From Betaproteobacteria bacterium (GTDB lineage Bacteria > Pseudomonadota > Gammaproteobacteria > Burkholderiales > Rhodocyclaceae): 64,000 bases of DNA. Positions 1-9,629 of this stretch are shown here, piece by piece. The stretch spans positions 1 through 64,000 of the forward strand of contig WREP01000006.1 of NCBI GenBank assembly GCA_009779265.1, given 5' to 3'. Below the pieces are notes generated by a model, which made no database searches, had not been told where the DNA came from, and saw only the letters and a list, made by a program, of their open reading frames with translations. A program made the translations under genes and the position numbers. Each line of letters starts with the position of its first letter. Position 1 is the first letter of the stretch.

Positions 1-127
<127 letters not shown>

Positions 128-164
128 CTAAATGTGCAACAAACCCAAAAACCAAGCCAATCGG

Positions 165-239
<75 letters not shown>

Positions 240-270
240 TCGCCTTGCAACGTCACGCATGGCCGCAAGA

Positions 271-344
271 TGGAGCGGGTGAAGGGAATCGAACCCTCGT
301 CTTAAGCTTGGAAGGCTTCAGCTCTACCATTGAGCTACACCCGC
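271..344 (-). tRNA. tRNA-Gly (TCC)
   Basis: A 74-nt cloverleaf on the reverse strand. The acceptor GCGGGTG pairs with CACCCGC, the anticodon loop CTTCCAA gives anticodon TCC, the T-loop is TTCGATT, and CCA is encoded. It is the middle member of the Tyr-Gly-Thr-tuf unit. Confidence 0.96.
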
Positions 345-386
345 CTGACTTCCACCCGCGGCACCAACAACCACAAAACATCAACC

Positions 387-471
<85 letters not shown>

Positions 472-484
472 AGAAGAACATAGG

Positions 485-513
485 ATTATCCGCATAGGCC
501 GAAAATCTGTCAA
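485..513 (-). promoter_or_regulatory. Sigma-70 promoter of the tRNA-tuf unit
   Basis: On the reverse strand a perfect -35 (TTGACA, 513-508) is separated by exactly 17 bp from a near-perfect -10 (GATAAT, 490-485). It ends 13 bp before the 5' end of tRNA-Tyr. It is the strongest sigma-70 promoter visible in the window, as expected for a stable-RNA/EF-Tu unit. Confidence 0.88.
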
Positions 514-527
514 CACCCGAGACAACA

Positions 528-553
528 AAAAAGCCGGCGGCTGCCGGCTTTTT
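528..553 (-). terminator. Rho-independent terminator after the cytochrome gene
   Basis: Stem AAAAAGCCGGC (528-538), loop GGCT, stem GCCGGCTTTTT (543-553), with A/T tracts on both sides, so it can act in either direction. It lies 16 bp after the cytochrome stop codon and just upstream of the tRNA promoter, insulating the two units. Confidence 0.88.
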
Positions 554-569
554 CACGCGCGAATCGGGA

Positions 570-878
570 TTACTTGATGGACAGAATCCAAGCCGTCAGC
601 TTTTTCGCTTCGTCTTCGGTGACATTGTTCGGGGGCATCGGAACCTGGCCCCAGTTGCCCTTGCCACCCGCCTTGACCTTGGCCGCCAACGTAGCCGCCG
701 CACCGGCGTCGCCCTTGTACTTGGCGGCAACTTCCTTGTAAGCCGGGCCGACCAGCTTCTTGTCGACGGTATGGCAGGACATGCAGTTCTTGGCCTTGGC
801 CAAAGCTTCGTCGGCTTGCACCTGACCGACCATCGCGACGCCTGCGATTGCCATTATGGCGACATACACGGATTTCAT
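570..878 (-). CDS. Class I c-type cytochrome (c551/c8-like), periplasmic
   Basis: Small monohaem electron carrier of 102 aa. Residues 1-22 are a Sec signal peptide ending near VQA-DEA. The haem-binding CMSCH is at residues 32-36, and the likely axial methionine is M81 in a VPMPPN context, typical of cytochrome c551/c552 of denitrifying and aerobic proteobacteria. The start at 878 is preferred over an in-frame upstream start because it gives the signal peptide and follows an AGGAG-type ribosome site. It is a single-gene unit with its own candidate promoter and terminator. The respiratory partner cannot be told from the context. Confidence 0.9.
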   Translation of the reverse strand: MKSVYVAIMAIAGVAMVGQVQADEALAKAKNCMSCHTVDKKLVGPAYKEVAAKYKGDAGAAATLAAKVKAGGKGNWGQVPMPPNNVTEDEAKKLTAWILSIK

Positions 879-924
879 TCTCTCGCTCCTAGTGTGGATG
901 GGGTTATGGAATAGACAGTCTTGG

Positions 925-952
925 ATGATAAAACCTTTTCCGACGCTTGCAA
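925..952 (-). promoter_or_regulatory. Candidate sigma-70 promoter of the cytochrome gene
   Basis: On the reverse strand TTGCAA (952-947) and TATCAT (930-925) are separated by 16 bp, about 45 bp upstream of the cytochrome start. It matches consensus reasonably in an otherwise GC-rich gap. No FNR box is obvious. Confidence 0.45.
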
Positions 953-1044
953 ACCATTGCCATAACCCAAGCGGCAGTCGCAGCAAGCCATCTATCCGAA
1001 TTAACGAAGCGCGGCGGCGACGGTTGACGGCGCTCCGGCCAAAA

Positions 1045-2901
1045 TCATTTACGCCTCTGGATTTGTCTGATGTCGCGCACCGCGCCCTTGTCGGCGGAAG
1101 TCGCCATCAGGGCATAGGCTTGCAGCGCTGGCGAAATCGTCCGCTGGCGGGCGGTGGGTTGCCAGGCGTCCTCGCCGCGCGCTTCCATCGCCACCCGCCG
1201 CCGCGCCAGTTCGTCGGCAGCAATGCCCAGATGAATGCGGCGCTGGGGAATGTCGATTTCGATCATGTCGCCCTCGTTAACCAGCGCGATGGCGCCGCCG
1301 TCGGCCGCTTCCGGCGAAGCGTGGCCGATCGACAGGCCGGAGGTGCCGCCGGAGAAGCGGCCGTCGGTGAGCAAGGCGCAGGCTTTGCCGAGACCCATCG
1401 ACTTCAGATAGGAGGTCGGGTAGAGCATTTCCTGCATGCCCGGCCCGCCTTTCGGGCCTTCGTAACGAATGACGACAACGTCGCCGGCAACGATCCGACC
1501 GCCGAGAATGCCCTCCACCGCCGCCTCCTGGCTTTCGAATACGCGCGCCCGGCCGGTGAAGCGCCAGATCGACTCGTCGACGCCAGCGGTTTTGACAATG
1601 CAACCGTTCTCGGCGATGTTGCCGTAGAGCACGGCCAGCCCGCCATCACGGGAATAGGCGTTGGCCTGGTTGCGGATGCAGCCGTGTTCGCGGTCGAGAT
1701 CGAGTTCGCTGTAACGGTTCTCCTGGGAGAAAGCCGTCTGGGTCGGCACGCCGCCCGGGGCGGCCTGGAAAAATTCATGCACCTTGATGTCGTGTTTGCG
1801 CGCCACGTCCCAGAGGTCGATCGCCTCGCCGAGGGTTCTGGCGTGCACGGTCGGCGTCGCGCGTTGCAGCAGTCCGGCGCGATCCAGTTCGCCGAGTATG
1901 CCCATGATGCCACCGGCGCGGTGCACGTCCTCGATGTGGTACTTGTCGGTCATCGGCGCGACTTTGCACAGACAGGGCACGGAGCGCGAAATACGGTCGA
2001 TGTCGGCCATCGTGAAATCAACGCCGGCTTCCTGGGCGGCGGCCAGAATGTGCAACACAGTGTTGGTCGAGCCGCCCATCGCCACGTCGAGCGTCATCGC
2101 ATTCTCGAAGGCGGCCTTGGTGGCGATCGAACGCGGCAGCGCCGAGGCGTCGTCCTGCTCGTAGTAGCGCCGGCACAACTCGACGGCCAGACGGCCGGCG
2201 CGCAGGAACAACTGCCGGCGCTCGGCATGCGTGGCGACGAGGGTGCCGTTGCCGGGCAGGCTGAGGCCGAGGGCCTCGGTCAGGCAGTTCATCGAATTGG
2301 CGGTAAACATGCCGGAGCAGGAGCCGCAGGTCGGGCAGGCGGACCGTTCGATTTCGTCGAGATCGGCCTGGGACACCGCGCTGTCGGCGGCCTTGACCAT
2401 GGCGTCGACGAGGTCGAGATGGATCACCTGCCCCTGCACCTTGGCCTTGCCGGCTTCCATCGGCCCGCCGGAGACGAAAACCGCCGGAATGTTCAGGCGC
2501 AGCGCCGCCATCAGCATGCCCGGCGTGATCTTGTCGCAATTGGAAATGCAGACCAGGGCGTCGGCGCAGTGGGCATTGACCATGTATTCGACCGAATCGG
2601 CGATCAAATCGCGCGACGGCAGGGAATAAAGCATGCCGTCGTGGCCCATGGCGATGCCGTCGTCGATGGCGATGGTGTTGAATTCCTTGGCGACGCCGCC
2701 AGCCGCTTCGATCTCGCGCGCCACCAGTTGCCCCATGTCTTTCAGGTGCACATGCCCCGGCACGAACTGGGTGAAACTATTGACCACGGCGATGATCGGT
2801 TTGTTGAAGTCGCCATCCCGCATCCCGGTTGCCCGCCACAGGGCGCGGGCGCCGGCCATGTTGCGGCCGTGGGTCGAGGTATGGGAACGATATTGCGGCA
2901 T
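1045..2901 (-). CDS. ilvD: Dihydroxy-acid dehydratase
   Basis: Dehydrates 2,3-dihydroxy-isovalerate and 2,3-dihydroxy-3-methylvalerate in valine/isoleucine synthesis (cytosol). It has 618 aa, close to the 616 aa of E. coli IlvD. The start [20 protein letters not shown] is the canonical N-terminus, so the ATG at 2901 (GGAGAAA upstream) is chosen over an in-frame start 13 codons earlier. The Fe-S/Mg ligands are visible: the cysteine in SNCDKITPG and the cluster [18 protein letters not shown]. It is divergent from lgt across 88 bp. No other ilv gene is near. Confidence 0.97.
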   Translation of the reverse strand: MPQYRSHTSTHGRNMAGARALWRATGMRDGDFNKPIIAVVNSFTQFVPGHVHLKDMGQLVAREIEAAGGVAKEFNTIAIDDGIAMGHDGMLYSLPSRDLIADSVEYMVNAHCADALVCISNCDKITPGMLMAALRLNIPAVFVSGGPMEAGKAKVQGQVIHLDLVDAMVKAADSAVSQADLDEIERSACPTCGSCSGMFTANSMNCLTEALGLSLPGNGTLVATHAERRQLFLRAGRLAVELCRRYYEQDDASALPRSIATKAAFENAMTLDVAMGGSTNTVLHILAAAQEAGVDFTMADIDRISRSVPCLCKVAPMTDKYHIEDVHRAGGIMGILGELDRAGLLQRATPTVHARTLGEAIDLWDVARKHDIKVHEFFQAAPGGVPTQTAFSQENRYSELDLDREHGCIRNQANAYSRDGGLAVLYGNIAENGCIVKTAGVDESIWRFTGRARVFESQEAAVEGILGGRIVAGDVVVIRYEGPKGGPGMQEMLYPTSYLKSMGLGKACALLTDGRFSGGTSGLSIGHASPEAADGGAIALVNEGDMIEIDIPQRRIHLGIAADELARRRVAMEARGEDAWQPTARQRTISPALQAYALMATSADKGAVRDIRQIQRRK

Positions 2902-2989
2902 GACTTTTCTCCATCTGGCCGGGCGGCGAAATCCAGCCATCCCGGGGGCGAACTATAATGGGCCGATTCTAGCCCACTCCGCCCCGCCC

Positions 2990-3790
2990 ATGCTGTTGCA
3001 TCCCCAGTTCGACCCGGTCGCCTTTTCGCTCGGCCCCTTGGCTATCCGCTGGTACGGCCTGATGTATCTGCTCGCCTTCGCCCAGTTCCTGCTGCTCGGC
3101 CGCTGGCTGATCCGTCAGCGCCAGAGCGCGCTGACCGTCGAGCAACTCGACGACCTGCTCTTCTACGGCATGCTCGGCGTCATTGTCGGCGGCCGTCTGG
3201 GCCAGGTGCTGTTCTACGAACCGGGCTATTACTTCGCTCACCCGCTGGAAATCATCGCCATCTGGCAGGGCGGCATGAGCTTTCACGGCGGCTTCCTCGG
3301 CGTCCTCGTCGCCATGGCGCTGTGGGCGAGGAAGCACGCCATGGCCTGGCTGGCCATCACCGATTTCATCGCGCCGCTGGTGCCGCTCGGGCTGGCCGCC
3401 GGGCGCATCGGCAATTTCATCAATGGCGAACTGTGGGGCCGCCTCGCCGATCCCGCCCTGCCCTGGGCCATGGTCTTTCCGCAGGCCGGCGATCTCGCGC
3501 CACGCCATCCGTCGCAGCTTTACCACGTCGGCCTGGAAGGGCTGGCGCTATTCGTCATCCTCTGGCTGTACAGCCGCCGGCCACGGCCGCGCGGCGCCGT
3601 CTCCGGCGTCTTCCTGATTGGCTACGGCGCCTGCCGCTTCATCACCGAATACTTCCGCGAGCCGGATTACGGCATCTTCGGCCAGTCCTACACGGTCAGC
3701 ATGGGCCAGTGGCTATCGCTGCCGATGATCGCCGCCGGCATCCTGCTGCTACTGCTGGCTTACCGGAAGAAAGCGTCTTTCACTCACTGA
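2990..3790 (+). CDS. lgt: Prolipoprotein diacylglyceryl transferase
   Basis: Inner-membrane enzyme that moves diacylglyceryl from phosphatidylglycerol to the lipobox cysteine, the first step of lipoprotein maturation. It has 266 aa and about seven membrane segments. Family motifs are present: HGGFLGV near residue 100, the Lgt signature [13 protein letters not shown] near 142, and [15 protein letters not shown] near the C-terminus. The start at 2990 gives the normal N-terminus [12 protein letters not shown]; in-frame sequence further upstream is antisense to ilvD. A TATAAT lies at 2954-2959 without a good -35. Confidence 0.96.
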   Translation: MLLHPQFDPVAFSLGPLAIRWYGLMYLLAFAQFLLLGRWLIRQRQSALTVEQLDDLLFYGMLGVIVGGRLGQVLFYEPGYYFAHPLEIIAIWQGGMSFHGGFLGVLVAMALWARKHAMAWLAITDFIAPLVPLGLAAGRIGNFINGELWGRLADPALPWAMVFPQAGDLAPRHPSQLYHVGLEGLALFVILWLYSRRPRPRGAVSGVFLIGYGACRFITEYFREPDYGIFGQSYTVSMGQWLSLPMIAAGILLLLLAYRKKASFTH

Positions 3791-3803
3791 CAGGAGTTCC
3801 ATC

Positions 3804-4277
3804 ATGACACGTCCCTTCAAAGTTCTCGGCATCCAGCAAATCGCCATCGGCGGCCCGTCCAAGGACAAACTGCGCACGTTGTGGGTCGACATGTTCGGCC
3901 TCGAGGTCAGCAGCACCTTCGTTTCCGAGCGCGAAAATGTCGACGAGGATATCTGCGCCATGGGCAGCGGCCCGTTCAAGGTCGAGGTCGACCTGATGCA
4001 GCCGCTCGATCCGGAAAAAAAGCCGGCCGTGCACGCCACCCCGCTCAACCACGTCGGCCTGTGGATCGACGACCTGCCCAAGGCCGTCGAATGGCTCTCG
4101 GCCAACGGCGTGCGCTTCGCCCCGGGCGGCATCCGCAAGGGCGCGGCCGGTTTCGACATCACCTTCCTGCACCCCAAGGGCAACGAGGAATTCCCGATTG
4201 GCGGCGAGGGCGTACTGATCGAACTGGTGCAGGCGCCGCCCGAGGTTGTCAGCGCCTTCGCCAAACTCGCCGCCTAA
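3804..4277 (+). CDS. VOC (glyoxalase/epimerase) family protein
   Basis: A 157-aa protein of the vicinal-oxygen-chelate fold. It has two beta-alpha-beta-beta-beta modules: residues 6-70 beginning [18 protein letters not shown], and 78-150 beginning [11 protein letters not shown] and ending [10 protein letters not shown]. The conserved metal-ligand positions (Q or H in the first strand, H in LNHVG, E in the terminal LIELVQ) resemble methylmalonyl-CoA epimerases and glyoxalase-I-like proteins, but the substrate cannot be decided. It follows lgt by 13 bp with a good AGGAG site, so it is probably co-transcribed. Its stop codon lies inside the left arm of an inverted repeat. Confidence 0.8.
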   Translation: MTRPFKVLGIQQIAIGGPSKDKLRTLWVDMFGLEVSSTFVSERENVDEDICAMGSGPFKVEVDLMQPLDPEKKPAVHATPLNHVGLWIDDLPKAVEWLSANGVRFAPGGIRKGAAGFDITFLHPKGNEEFPIGGEGVLIELVQAPPEVVSAFAKLAA

Positions 4278-4381
4278 TTCTATTTATAGATCAATCGAGT
4301 ACGCGAAGGCGAAGCGCAGACAGTACTGGCGTACGGCAAGCGAAGCCGACAAAGTAATCGGTTGAGATAGAAATGGAATTA
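4275..4381. repeat. 107-bp inverted-repeat element between convergent genes
   Basis: Left arm 4275-4298 and right arm 4358-4381 match as inverted repeats at 19 of 24 positions, and two mismatches are G.T pairs in RNA. Between them are two tandem, diverged ~32-nt units, each starting GTACG and carrying a GCGAAGC core (about 4299-4330 and 4331-4361). The TAA stop codons of both flanking convergent genes are the outermost bases of the arms. It could be a bidirectional terminator or a REP/MITE-like dispersed repeat; the copy number cannot be judged from one window. Confidence 0.6.
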
Positions 4382-5257
4382 TGAGGGGCGGATGATCTCC
4401 AGCGCCAGACGCCGCCCCTGAGCGACCTCGGCTTCCTCGGTGGCGATCGTGACGGCGCGCACGCCGCCGTCGGCGCGGCGCAATTCGGCGGCCACCGGCT
4501 CGCCCGGGGAACGGATGGCCACGGCATCGCCATCTTTCCCCGGCAGCAGACGGTACAACTGCCGCCGCCAGCGCCCGATCAGTTCGTCGCGGCGGCAGCC
4601 GAACAGCTTTTCCGCCTGCGGGTTGGCGTCGAGCACGCAGCCGCTGTCCGCATCGAACAGCAGCATCGCCTCGCGCGCCAGATCGAACAGCAATTTCAAA
4701 CGTTCGTCGGCGCGGCGCGCCTTGCGCCGCGCCTCCTCGGCCTCGTATTCGACCAGGGCCAGCGTCACCAGATTGGCCACGGCCTGCGCGAAGGCGCGAT
4801 GCGCCAGCGTCCAGGATTGGCGGGACCCCACCTGTTCAAGGCTCAACACCCCCTGGAGATCGCCGCGAATGTAGATCGGCGTCTCAAGCAAGGCGGTGAT
4901 GCCGTGTTGCGGCAAGTAAGCACGGGCCAACTCGGCGATTGCCGGATGTTCGTAGACATCGTCGGCGGCAATGCAGGATGTCTCGCGCAGAGAGCGGAAG
5001 TAGTCGGGATAATCGGCGGCGGATAGCTGCCCGCCGCTACTGTGCCGCCCCGACGAGCGCTCGAACAGTTCCAGACAGCGCAATTCACGCAGATCGTCGG
5101 TCAAGGCCCAGATGCTGACCCGCTCGACGCCGATCACGTGCGCCGCCGATTCGGTCAGCAGGCTGAAGGTCATGTCGAGCGAGGCTTCCTTGAAATAGGC
5201 GCCGCGCGACAGGCTGGCGATCCCCTCGAAAAGCTCGTCCGCCGACATCAGTGCCAT
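4379..5257 (-). CDS. GAF-PAS sensory protein without output domain
   Basis: A soluble 292-aa protein. Residues about 20-170 form a GAF domain (VERVSIWALTDD, GITALLETPIYIRGDLQGVLSLEQ, AQAVANLVTLAL). A short charged coiled-coil (EYEAEEARRKARRADERL) links to a PAS domain at about 185-290 (LLFDADSGCVLDANPQAEKLFGC). The PAS ends where the protein ends, with no kinase, GGDEF, EAL or DNA-binding part. GAF-PAS usually forms the input half of sensors, so this is either a truncated sensor or a stand-alone partner protein. It is convergent with the VOC gene. Start MALMSADELF; M4 is an alternative. Confidence 0.75.
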   Translation of the reverse strand: MALMSADELFEGIASLSRGAYFKEASLDMTFSLLTESAAHVIGVERVSIWALTDDLRELRCLELFERSSGRHSSGGQLSAADYPDYFRSLRETSCIAADDVYEHPAIAELARAYLPQHGITALLETPIYIRGDLQGVLSLEQVGSRQSWTLAHRAFAQAVANLVTLALVEYEAEEARRKARRADERLKLLFDLAREAMLLFDADSGCVLDANPQAEKLFGCRRDELIGRWRRQLYRLLPGKDGDAVAIRSPGEPVAAELRRADGGVRAVTIATEEAEVAQGRRLALEIIRPS

Positions 5258-5397
5258 GGCGGCACCCGGAAAAAGAAGGACTCTGGTCGACTCACGGTAA
5301 GCAGAATATCCGCCGATATCAGATTGACTACTTTACAAAAGAGCAATGCCAATAGACCGTGAAATAGCGCACGGTTTGCCCGCCTATCCCAAACGCA

Positions 5398-6276
5398 TCA
5401 CTTCCGATCCAGAGCGGCGATACGCTGCTCCAGTGGCGGATGGGTGGCGAACAGCGCCTTGATGCCCTCCTTGCCGCCGGCAATGCCGGAAGCGGCCATG
5501 TTCTGCGGCAACGGCTCGGTATGCAGGTTGCCGAGGCGGCGCAGGGCGTTCTGCATCGGCAGCGGCGTGCCCAGCAGGCTGGCGGCGCCGGCATCGGCGC
5601 GGAATTCGCGCTGGCGGGAAAACCAGGCGACGATGATGCTGGCCAGCACGCCGAGAACCATCTGGCAAATCAGGCTGGCCACCATGTAGCCAACGCCCGG
5701 GCCGCTGCTGTGGGAATCGTTGCGGCGCAGGAAGGAATCGACGAGAAAGCCGACGACGCGCGACAGGAAGATGACGAAAGTATTGACCACGCCCTGGATC
5801 AGGGTCAGCGTCACCATGTCGCCGTTGGCGATGTGGGCGACCTCGTGCGCCAGCACCGCTTCCACCTCTTCGCGCGTCATGCTTTGCAGGAGGCCGGTGG
5901 AAACGGCAACCAGGGAACTGCTGCGGGTCGCGCCGGTGGCGAAGGCATTCGGCGCGCCGTCGTAAATCGCCACTTCCGGCATCGGCAGGCCGGCCTTACT
6001 CGCCAGCTTGGCCACGGCATCGACCAGCCAGACCTCGGTGGACGACGACGGATTTTTGATGACCCGCGCCTTGGTGCTCCACTTGGCCATGAATTTCGAC
6101 ATCAGCAGCGAAATGAAGGCGCCGCCGAAACCGATGACGGCGGCGAAGGCCAGCAACATGCCGAGATTCAGGCCGTTTTCGGTAAGAAACTGATCGACGC
6201 CGAGCAGGCTGGCAACAATGCTGAGCACCAGGACGACGGCGAGATTGGTAACGAGAAAAAGCAGAACGCGCTTCAT
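5398..6276 (-). CDS. htpX: Membrane-bound zinc metalloprotease HtpX
   Basis: Stress-induced M48 protease that degrades damaged inner-membrane proteins together with FtsH. It has 292 aa, the normal size. Two membrane segments occupy the first 60 residues, the zinc motif HEVAH lies near residue 140 in [14 protein letters not shown], and two more segments follow. The start at 6276 ([15 protein letters not shown]) matches the family and has GGAG upstream; longer in-frame starts have no support. It is divergent from the NhaR-like regulator across 108 bp. Confidence 0.95.
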   Translation of the reverse strand: MKRVLLFLVTNLAVVLVLSIVASLLGVDQFLTENGLNLGMLLAFAAVIGFGGAFISLLMSKFMAKWSTKARVIKNPSSSTEVWLVDAVAKLASKAGLPMPEVAIYDGAPNAFATGATRSSSLVAVSTGLLQSMTREEVEAVLAHEVAHIANGDMVTLTLIQGVVNTFVIFLSRVVGFLVDSFLRRNDSHSSGPGVGYMVASLICQMVLGVLASIIVAWFSRQREFRADAGAASLLGTPLPMQNALRRLGNLHTEPLPQNMAASGIAGGKEGIKALFATHPPLEQRIAALDRK

Positions 6277-6384
6277 GGCGAACTCCTGACGAAAACTTAA
6301 ATATCTCATGTTAACGCATTGCGCGCCCAATAAAAACCGTAGCAAAATTGGATGATCGTTCGTTTTTTTCTGAATCGACCCGCG

Positions 6385-7299
6385 ATGACCCCGCTCAATT
6401 TCAAGCATCTGCACTACTTCTGGGTAGTCGCCCACGAAGGCAGCATCACCCGCGCCGCCGGACGCCTCGGCGTTGCCGTGCAGACCATCAGCGGCCAACT
6501 GTCGCTACTCGAACGCCAGCTCGGCAAGGCCCTGTTCACCAGCCAGGGCCGCGGCCTGGCCTTGAGCGAAGCCGGCCGCGCCGCCCTCGGCTACGCCGAC
6601 CGCATCTTCGAACTGGGCGATGCGCTGGTCGAAGCCGTGCGCGGCAGCGACAACGATAACGCCCTGCGCCTGCGCGCCGGCATTTCCGACGGCATTCCCA
6701 AACTCCTGGCTTACGGCCTCCTGAGCAGGGTCACGGCGATGAACGGCAATGTCCGGCTGATCTGCGACGAAAGCGAGTTCGAGGATTTGCTTGCCGATCT
6801 CGCCCTGCACCGTCTCGATGTCGTGCTCACCGACCGGCCGGCGCCGGTCGGCGGCAACCTGAAAGTATTCAGCACCCATCTCGGCGAATTCGCCACCGGC
6901 CTGTTCGCCAATGCCGAGCTCGCCGCCCGCTACCGCCCCGGCTTTCCCCATTCCCTCGCCGACGCCCCGCTGCTTCTGCCGACCCGCCACCATGCGCTGC
7001 GCCACCACATCGAACGCTGGTGCGAGCGCAACGGCGTGCGCCCGAACGTCGTCGGCGAATTCGAGGACAGCGCGCTGATGACCACCTTCGGCCGCGGCGG
7101 CCTGGGCATTTTCCCGGCGCCGCTGGCGCTGGCCGGGCAGATCGCCGCCCAGCTCGACGCCCAGCCGATCGGCGCCCTGGATGGCGTCAGCGAGCAGATT
7201 TACGCCATTTCCAACGAACGGCGCATCCGCCATCCGGCGGTCGAACTGCTGTGCGCCAGCGGCAGCGCCGGCGAAGCGGCCGCCGTGGCGGGGGTATAA
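6385..7299 (+). CDS. LysR-family regulator, NhaR-like
   Basis: A 304-aa LysR-type regulator. The N-terminal wHTH ([20 protein letters not shown] through [18 protein letters not shown]) and the effector domain ([35 protein letters not shown]) resemble E. coli NhaR, which activates Na+/H+ antiporter and biofilm genes. The ATG at 6385 ([13 protein letters not shown]) aligns with the NhaR start; an in-frame ATG at 6352 would add 11 residues. No nhaA is adjacent, so the regulon is unknown. It is divergent from htpX. Its TAA stop overlaps a TATAAT that may serve dacC. Confidence 0.85.
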   Translation: MTPLNFKHLHYFWVVAHEGSITRAAGRLGVAVQTISGQLSLLERQLGKALFTSQGRGLALSEAGRAALGYADRIFELGDALVEAVRGSDNDNALRLRAGISDGIPKLLAYGLLSRVTAMNGNVRLICDESEFEDLLADLALHRLDVVLTDRPAPVGGNLKVFSTHLGEFATGLFANAELAARYRPGFPHSLADAPLLLPTRHHALRHHIERWCERNGVRPNVVGEFEDSALMTTFGRGGLGIFPAPLALAGQIAAQLDAQPIGALDGVSEQIYAISNERRIRHPAVELLCASGSAGEAAAVAGV

Positions 7300-7300
7300 T
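7295..7300 (+). promoter_or_regulatory. Candidate -10 box of dacC
   Basis: TATAAT 33 bp upstream of the dacC start, overlapping the stop codon of the preceding regulator. No good -35 is seen at 16-18 bp, so this rests on the -10 alone. Confidence 0.3.
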
Positions 7301-7332
7301 CCCTGCCCCCCAACAGCCAAAAAGAAAAGCAC

Positions 7333-8472
7333 ATGTCCCTGTTTCGCCAAGCATTCCTCGTTCTGACCGCGCTGCTCTGCGCCAGTCAGACCGTCGCCCA
7401 GACGCTGCCGGCGGCCCCCACCCTGGCCGCCAAATCGTGGCTGCTGCTGGAAATCGGCTCCGGCCAGACGCTCGCCGCCGAAAAAGCCGACGAGCGCCTC
7501 GACCCGGCCTCGCTGACCAAGCTGATGACCGCCTACCTGACCTTCGCGGCGCTGCGCCAGAAGACCCTGGGCCTCGACCAGACCCTGCCGGTTTCGGAAA
7601 AAGCCTGGCGCACCGGCGGTTCCAAGATGTTCGTCCGTGTCAATCATCAGGTGCCGGTCGATGACCTGATCAAGGGCGTCGTCGTCCAGTCCGGCAACGA
7701 TGCCTGCGTCGTGCTGGCCGAGGGCATTGGCGGCAGCGAGGAAAATTTCGCGCACATGATGAACCGCGCGGCGGAACGGCTGGGCATGAAGAATTCCAAT
7801 TTCCGCAACGCCACCGGCCTGCCCGACCCGCAGCACTACAGCACCGCCCGCGACCTGTCGATCCTGGCCGCGGCGCTGATCCGCGACTTCCCCGAGGAAT
7901 ACCGCCGCTACTACTCGATCAAGGAATTCAGCTATAACAACATCAAGCAGCCGAACCGCAACCGCCTGCTCTGGCTCGATCCGAGCGTCGATGGCATGAA
8001 GACCGGCTACACCAAGGCCGCCGGCTATTGCCTGATCTCGTCGGCGCAGCGCGACCAGCGCCGCCTGCTCTCGGTGGTGCTCGGCACGGATGCCGACGCG
8101 ACCCGCACCCGCGAATCGAAAAAATTGCTCGACTGGGGTTTTGCGGCCTTCGCTGTCGTGCCCTTGTACACCAAGGAGCAAACGGCGTCCGCGCTGCGCG
8201 TCTGGAAGGGCGCGCAAAACGAAGTCAAGGCCGGTTTCGCGCACGACATCGCCGTCAGCGTCCCGAGAGACATGGCCGACAAGCTGAAGGCCGAAATCGT
8301 CCCGCACCAGCCGCTGCTGGCCCCGATCGCGGCCGGTCAGCAAATCGCCACCCTGAAGCTGAGCCTCGACGGCAAAGCCTACGGCGAACAGCCGGTGCTC
8401 GCGCTGGAAGCCGTGCCGCCGGCCGGCATCTTCGGCCGGGCGCTGGATAGCGTCCGCCTCTGGTTCAACTGA
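7333..8472 (+). CDS. dacC: D-alanyl-D-alanine carboxypeptidase (PBP5/6 type)
   Basis: Periplasmic serine peptidase (S11) that trims the terminal D-Ala of peptidoglycan stem peptides. It has 379 aa. A signal peptide covers about residues 1-22. The three penicillin-binding motifs are present: S60-L-T-K63, S120-G-N, and K223-T-G. A C-terminal PBP5_C beta domain precedes the amphipathic anchor ending GRALDSVRLWFN. It is first in a run dacC-dat-ybeD-lipB-lipA with gaps of 9 bp or less. Whether it is the dacA or dacC orthologue cannot be settled. Confidence 0.93.
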   Translation: MSLFRQAFLVLTALLCASQTVAQTLPAAPTLAAKSWLLLEIGSGQTLAAEKADERLDPASLTKLMTAYLTFAALRQKTLGLDQTLPVSEKAWRTGGSKMFVRVNHQVPVDDLIKGVVVQSGNDACVVLAEGIGGSEENFAHMMNRAAERLGMKNSNFRNATGLPDPQHYSTARDLSILAAALIRDFPEEYRRYYSIKEFSYNNIKQPNRNRLLWLDPSVDGMKTGYTKAAGYCLISSAQRDQRRLLSVVLGTDADATRTRESKKLLDWGFAAFAVVPLYTKEQTASALRVWKGAQNEVKAGFAHDIAVSVPRDMADKLKAEIVPHQPLLAPIAAGQQIATLKLSLDGKAYGEQPVLALEAVPPAGIFGRALDSVRLWFN

Positions 8473-8481
8473 GCGTTTGCC

Positions 8482-9357
8482 GTGTCCTCCTACGTCGCCG
8501 ATCCCGTTTACCTCAACGGCCGCTACCTGCCGCTGGCGGAGGCCGGCATCTCGCCGCTCGACCGAGGTTTTCTTTTCGGCGACGGCGTCTATGAGGTGAT
8601 CCCCGTCTATTCCCGGCAGGCTTTTCGCCTCGACGAACATTTGCAGCGTCTGGCGGCGACCCTGGCCAACGTCCGCCTGACCGATCCGCTGTCGCCCGCC
8701 GCTTGGCGTGAAGTGGTGGCCCGGCTGATCGCCGCCGCGCCATGGGAAGATCAATCAATCTACCTGCAAGTCACGCGCGGCGCTGACGCCAAGCGCGACC
8801 ACCCCTTCCCGCCCTCCACCGTGCCGCCGACGGTGTTCGCCTACGCCGCGCCGCTGGTGACGACGCCGGCCGAAATCCGGGCCGTTGGCGTCGCCGCCAT
8901 CACCCTGCCCGACCTGCGCTGGGCGCGCTGCGATCTCAAGGTCGTCTCCTTGCTGGCCAATGTGCTGGCCCGCCAGCAGGCCGCCGACGCCGGTTGCGGC
9001 GAGGCGCTGCTGATCCGTGACGGCCGCCTCGCCGAAGGCACCGCCTCGAACATCTTCCTGGTCAAGGACGGCGTGCTGCTGGCGCCGCCCAAGACCCGCC
9101 TGATGCTGCCCGGCATCACCTACGACGTGCTGCTCGAACTGGCCGCGGCGCACGGCCAGCCGGTCGTCGTGCGCGACATCGCCGAAGCGGAACTGCGCGC
9201 CGCAGACGAAATCTGGATGACCTCGTCGACGCGGGAAGTGCTGGCCATCACCCAACTCGACGGCCAGCCGGTCGGCAACGGCCGGCCCGGGCCACTCGGC
9301 GAGCAGATGTGGCAGTGGTATCAGGATTTCAAGAACACCGTGATGCGCAAGGGCTGA
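8482..9357 (+). CDS. dat: D-amino-acid aminotransferase (class IV)
   Basis: PLP enzyme of 291 aa in the BCAT-like fold. It probably interconverts D-alanine and D-glutamate with their 2-oxo acids; 4-amino-4-deoxychorismate lyase or L-BCAT are alternatives in this fold. Family signs: YLNGRYLPLAEAGISPLDRG, FLFGDGVYEVIPVY, the catalytic lysine in RCDLKVVSLLANVL, and EGTASNIFLVKDG. The start is GTG at 8482, nine bases after dacC. The position between a D-Ala carboxypeptidase and lipoate genes is typical of betaproteobacteria. Confidence 0.87.
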   Translation: MSSYVADPVYLNGRYLPLAEAGISPLDRGFLFGDGVYEVIPVYSRQAFRLDEHLQRLAATLANVRLTDPLSPAAWREVVARLIAAAPWEDQSIYLQVTRGADAKRDHPFPPSTVPPTVFAYAAPLVTTPAEIRAVGVAAITLPDLRWARCDLKVVSLLANVLARQQAADAGCGEALLIRDGRLAEGTASNIFLVKDGVLLAPPKTRLMLPGITYDVLLELAAAHGQPVVVRDIAEAELRAADEIWMTSSTREVLAITQLDGQPVGNGRPGPLGEQMWQWYQDFKNTVMRKG

Positions 9358-9358
9358 C

Positions 9359-9628
9359 ATGAGCCATAGCCAAGACACCCTGCTCGAATTCCCCTGCGCC
9401 TTTCCCCTGAAAATCATGGGCCGGGCGCACGACGATCTGGCCCAAACCGTGCTCGCCATCGTCAGCCGCCACGCCCCCGATTTTGCCGGCGAGACAATGG
9501 AAATGCGCGCCAGTTCCGGCGGCAATTACCTGAGCCTGACCTGCACCGTGCGCGCCACCTCGAAAGCCCAGCTCGACGCGCTGTACCGGGAACTGTCAGC
9601 CCATCCGCTGATCAAGGTCGTGCTCTGA
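9359..9628 (+). CDS. ybeD: YbeD family protein (DUF493)
   Basis: An 89-aa small alpha/beta protein of the YbeD/DUF493 family ([19 protein letters not shown], then [20 protein letters not shown]). It is found next to lipB across proteobacteria and its function is not established. It starts one base after the dat stop and ends one base before lipB, so translation is tightly linked. Confidence 0.9.
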   Translation: MSHSQDTLLEFPCAFPLKIMGRAHDDLAQTVLAIVSRHAPDFAGETMEMRASSGGNYLSLTCTVRATSKAQLDALYRELSAHPLIKVVL

Positions 9629-9629
9629 C

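Noticed and set aside
856-2958. 700-aa open frame opposite ilvD
   Set aside because: It has no family features and is antisense to a full-length ilvD; long open frames opposite GC-rich genes are expected from codon bias.
6505-8754. 749-aa open frame opposite the regulator, dacC and dat
   Set aside because: It crosses three well-supported genes on the other strand and has low-complexity G/R/Q/A content.
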